A stretch of DNA of 5,563 nt, taken from the NCBI GenBank assembly GCA_013812485.1, contig JACCTJ010000339.1, positions 1 through 5,563 of the forward strand, in the 5' to 3' direction. A program made the position numbers and the translations under genes. Source of the stretch: Thermoleophilaceae bacterium (lineage in GTDB: Bacteria > Actinomycetota > Thermoleophilia > Solirubrobacterales > Thermoleophilaceae). Under the pieces are notes generated by a model. The model made no database searches, was not told the origin of the DNA, and was given only the letters and a program-made list of their open reading frames with translations. The first letter of the stretch is position 1. Each line of letters begins with the position of its first letter. Below are positions 4,128-5,563 of this stretch, one piece after another.

Positions 4128-5563
4128 ATGACAACTGTCGCCAAGCTCGCCGCTCCGGGGTGGTACCGCGCCGCTCTGTCGCTGCCGATCGGCTTGATCA
4201 TCGGGGCGGGGCTCGTCATCGGCCTCCGTGCCTTCATGGGCAAGAATCCGCTGGTCGACGGCGAGTCCGTCACCACCGCCTGCCTCATCACGGTGCCGAT
4301 GGCCTTCCTGGTCGGCATCGGCTGCTTCGACTACTGGTTCCGCTGGGCCTCGGGCGCGCCCACCGTACCCGAGGACCACTCCGGGCACGGTGCTCGCTCC
4401 TGGCGCGACTACTTCCGCGTCAACACCGATCACAAGGTGATCGGGATCCAGTACATCGTCACCACGTTCGTCTTCTTCATCCTCGGCGGGCTGATGGCGA
4501 TGATCGTGCGCGCGGAACTGTTCGCGCCCGGCTCTCAGCTCGTCGACGCGAACACCTACAACGGGCTCTTCTCGGTCCACGCGTCGCTGATGATCTTCCT
4601 GTTCGTGATTCCGGCTTTCTCGGGGATCGCCAACTACGTCATCCCGCTGATGATCGGCGCGCCGGACATGGCGTTCCCGCGCCTCAACGCGCTGTCGTAC
4701 TGGATGCTCCCGGTTGCCGGCGTGATGATGATCCTGTCCTACGCCGCGCCGGGCGGCGCCTTTGCGACCGGCTGGACGGCGTACGCACCGCTCTCGACGC
4801 AGATGCCGCTCGGGCAGGCCTTCTTCACGATGGGCGTGCAGTTCGCCGGCGCCTCGTCGATCGCGACCGCGCTCAACTTCCTCGTCACGATCATCACGAT
4901 GCGCGCCCCCGGCATGACCTTCTTCCGCATGCCGCTGCTCGTATGGGCCAACTTCACGACCTCGCTGCTGGTCGTTATCGCGACCCCGTTCATCGCCGGC
5001 TCGCAGTTCATGATCCTGCTCGACCGCGCCCTGCACGCCAACTTCTTCCAGTCGGGCGCGGCCGCGGGCGGCGACGTCGTGATGTACCAGCACGTCTTCT
5101 GGTTCTACTCGCACCCGGCCGTCTACATCATGATCCTGCCTGGCATGGGCGTGATGAGCGAGCTGATCGCCGCCTTCACCAAGAAACGCGTGTTCGGCTA
5201 CAGCTTCGTCGCGTTCTCCAGCATGGCGATCGCCATCCTGGGCTTCATGGTGTGGGGACACCACATGTTCACGACGGGCCAGTCGCCCTACGCGAGCATG
5301 GTGTTCTCCGTGCTGACGATGCTGGTCGCGGTGCCGTCCGCTGTGAAGGTCTTCAACTGGACCGCGACGCTCTACAAGGGCTCGGTCGAGATGACGACCC
5401 CGATGCTCTACGCCATCGCGTTCATCGGCCTGTTCACCATCGGGGGCCTGACGGGCGTGTTCCTGGGCATCATGGCCGTCGACCGTCACGTGCACGACAC
5501 GTACTTCGTCGTCGCGCACTTCCACTACGTCATGGTCGGCTCGATGGTCATGGCCTTCCTGGG
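4128..5563 (+). CDS. ctaD: Cytochrome c oxidase subunit I, A2 type (3'-truncated)
   Basis: Catalytic subunit of a second heme-copper oxidase; 478 codons are present and the frame runs off the window end. The core begins at about residue 93 (DYFRVNTDHKVIGIQY). Ligands are His151 (heme a, low-spin), His329 (CuB), His378-His379 (CuB), His464 (heme a3) and His466 (heme a). Tyr333 is the cross-link tyrosine. D-channel residues Asn169, Asp180 and Asn187 are kept. The motif is YSHPAVY (327-333), so the A1 glutamate is Ala331 and the Tyr-Ser pair marks the A2 type. The K-channel motif PSAVKVF has Ser404 and Lys407. Residues 1-92 are an extension with two predicted helices (about 13-35 and 49-70). Next to His151 the usual Gly is Ala (VHASLM). 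Start ATG 4128 is chosen for its GAGGA; GTG 4110 would add six residues. Two -10 boxes lie upstream, so it probably has its own promoter. Only the C-terminal helices are missing. Confidence 0.95.
   Translation, partial: MTTVAKLAAPGWYRAALSLPIGLIIGAGLVIGLRAFMGKNPLVDGESVTTACLITVPMAFLVGIGCFDYWFRWASGAPTVPEDHSGHGARSWRDYFRVNTDHKVIGIQYIVTTFVFFILGGLMAMIVRAELFAPGSQLVDANTYNGLFSVHASLMIFLFVIPAFSGIANYVIPLMIGAPDMAFPRLNALSYWMLPVAGVMMILSYAAPGGAFATGWTAYAPLSTQMPLGQAFFTMGVQFAGASSIATALNFLVTIITMRAPGMTFFRMPLLVWANFTTSLLVVIATPFIAGSQFMILLDRALHANFFQSGAAAGGDVVMYQHVFWFYSHPAVYIMILPGMGVMSELIAAFTKKRVFGYSFVAFSSMAIAILGFMVWGHHMFTTGQSPYASMVFSVLTMLVAVPSAVKVFNWTATLYKGSVEMTTPMLYAIAFIGLFTIGGLTGVFLGIMAVDRHVHDTYFVVAHFHYVMVGSMVMAFL

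Noticed and set aside
4228..4440. 70-codon + strand frame inside the A2 subunit I
   Set aside because: Ser/Pro/Arg-rich out-of-frame shadow of the subunit I N-terminal extension.
3852..5525. 557-codon open frame on the - strand
   Set aside because: It lies antisense to the A2 subunit I gene and encodes His/Asp/Glu/Arg-rich low-complexity sequence. This is a by-product of GC-rich third positions on the coding strand.
1..5563. Possibility that the two subunit I genes are a recent duplication or an assembly artefact
   Set aside because: The shared region differs at many residues, including the type-defining HPEVY versus HPAVY motif, so they are old, distinct paralogues.

Overview
This window is very GC-rich (roughly 70% by eye), with G or C at most third codon positions, and all its genes lie on the + strand. 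It covers part of an aerobic respiratory locus: the end of one heme-copper oxidase subunit I gene, the heme A biosynthesis genes, two very small membrane proteins, a short AraC-type regulator, and most of a second, different oxidase subunit I gene. The base composition, the leaderless-style promoter and the subunit IV-like protein suggest a high-GC Actinomycetota, perhaps a deep-branching lineage such as Thermoleophilia. That placement is an inference and was not tested.

Layout: (1) 1-980, 3' part of a ctaD/coxI gene of the A1 type (Glu in the HPEVY motif). (2) 991-2043, ctaA (heme A synthase), 10 nt downstream. (3) 2043-2963, ctaB (heme O synthase), sharing one base with the ctaA stop (TGATG). 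These three look like one operon. (4) 2964-3093, a 130-nt gap with a 10-bp palindrome, a possible hairpin and a TAGAAT -10 element. (5) 3094-3198, a 34-codon single-helix membrane peptide, whose stop overlaps (6) 3195-3446, an 83-aa two-helix protein resembling the C-terminal half of actinobacterial oxidase subunit IV. (7) 3447-3533, a gap with alternative GC hairpins. (8) 3534-3932, a 132-aa protein that is almost only an AraC/XylS DNA-binding domain. (9) 3933-4127, a non-coding stretch with a two-tier dyad, a TAGACT box, an 11-bp hairpin and a TAGAAT box. (10) 4128-5563, a second ctaD/coxI gene, cut by the window end, of the A2 type (YSHPAVY, no Glu), with about 90 extra N-terminal residues that include two predicted helices.

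How they work together: CtaB farnesylates heme B to heme O and CtaA oxidises heme O to heme A, the cofactor of aa3-type oxidases. They sit between two subunit I genes with different D-channel chemistry, so one heme A supply could serve two terminal oxidases. The small membrane proteins are probably accessory subunits. The AraC-type protein lies directly upstream of the A2 oxidase and is a candidate local regulator. No subunit II or III gene is visible, and they may lie outside the window. No RNA genes, mobile elements or CRISPR arrays were seen. The most notable points are the A1/A2 pairing, the N-terminal extension of the second subunit I, the leaderless 34-codon gene, and the structured 195-nt region ahead of the A2 gene.
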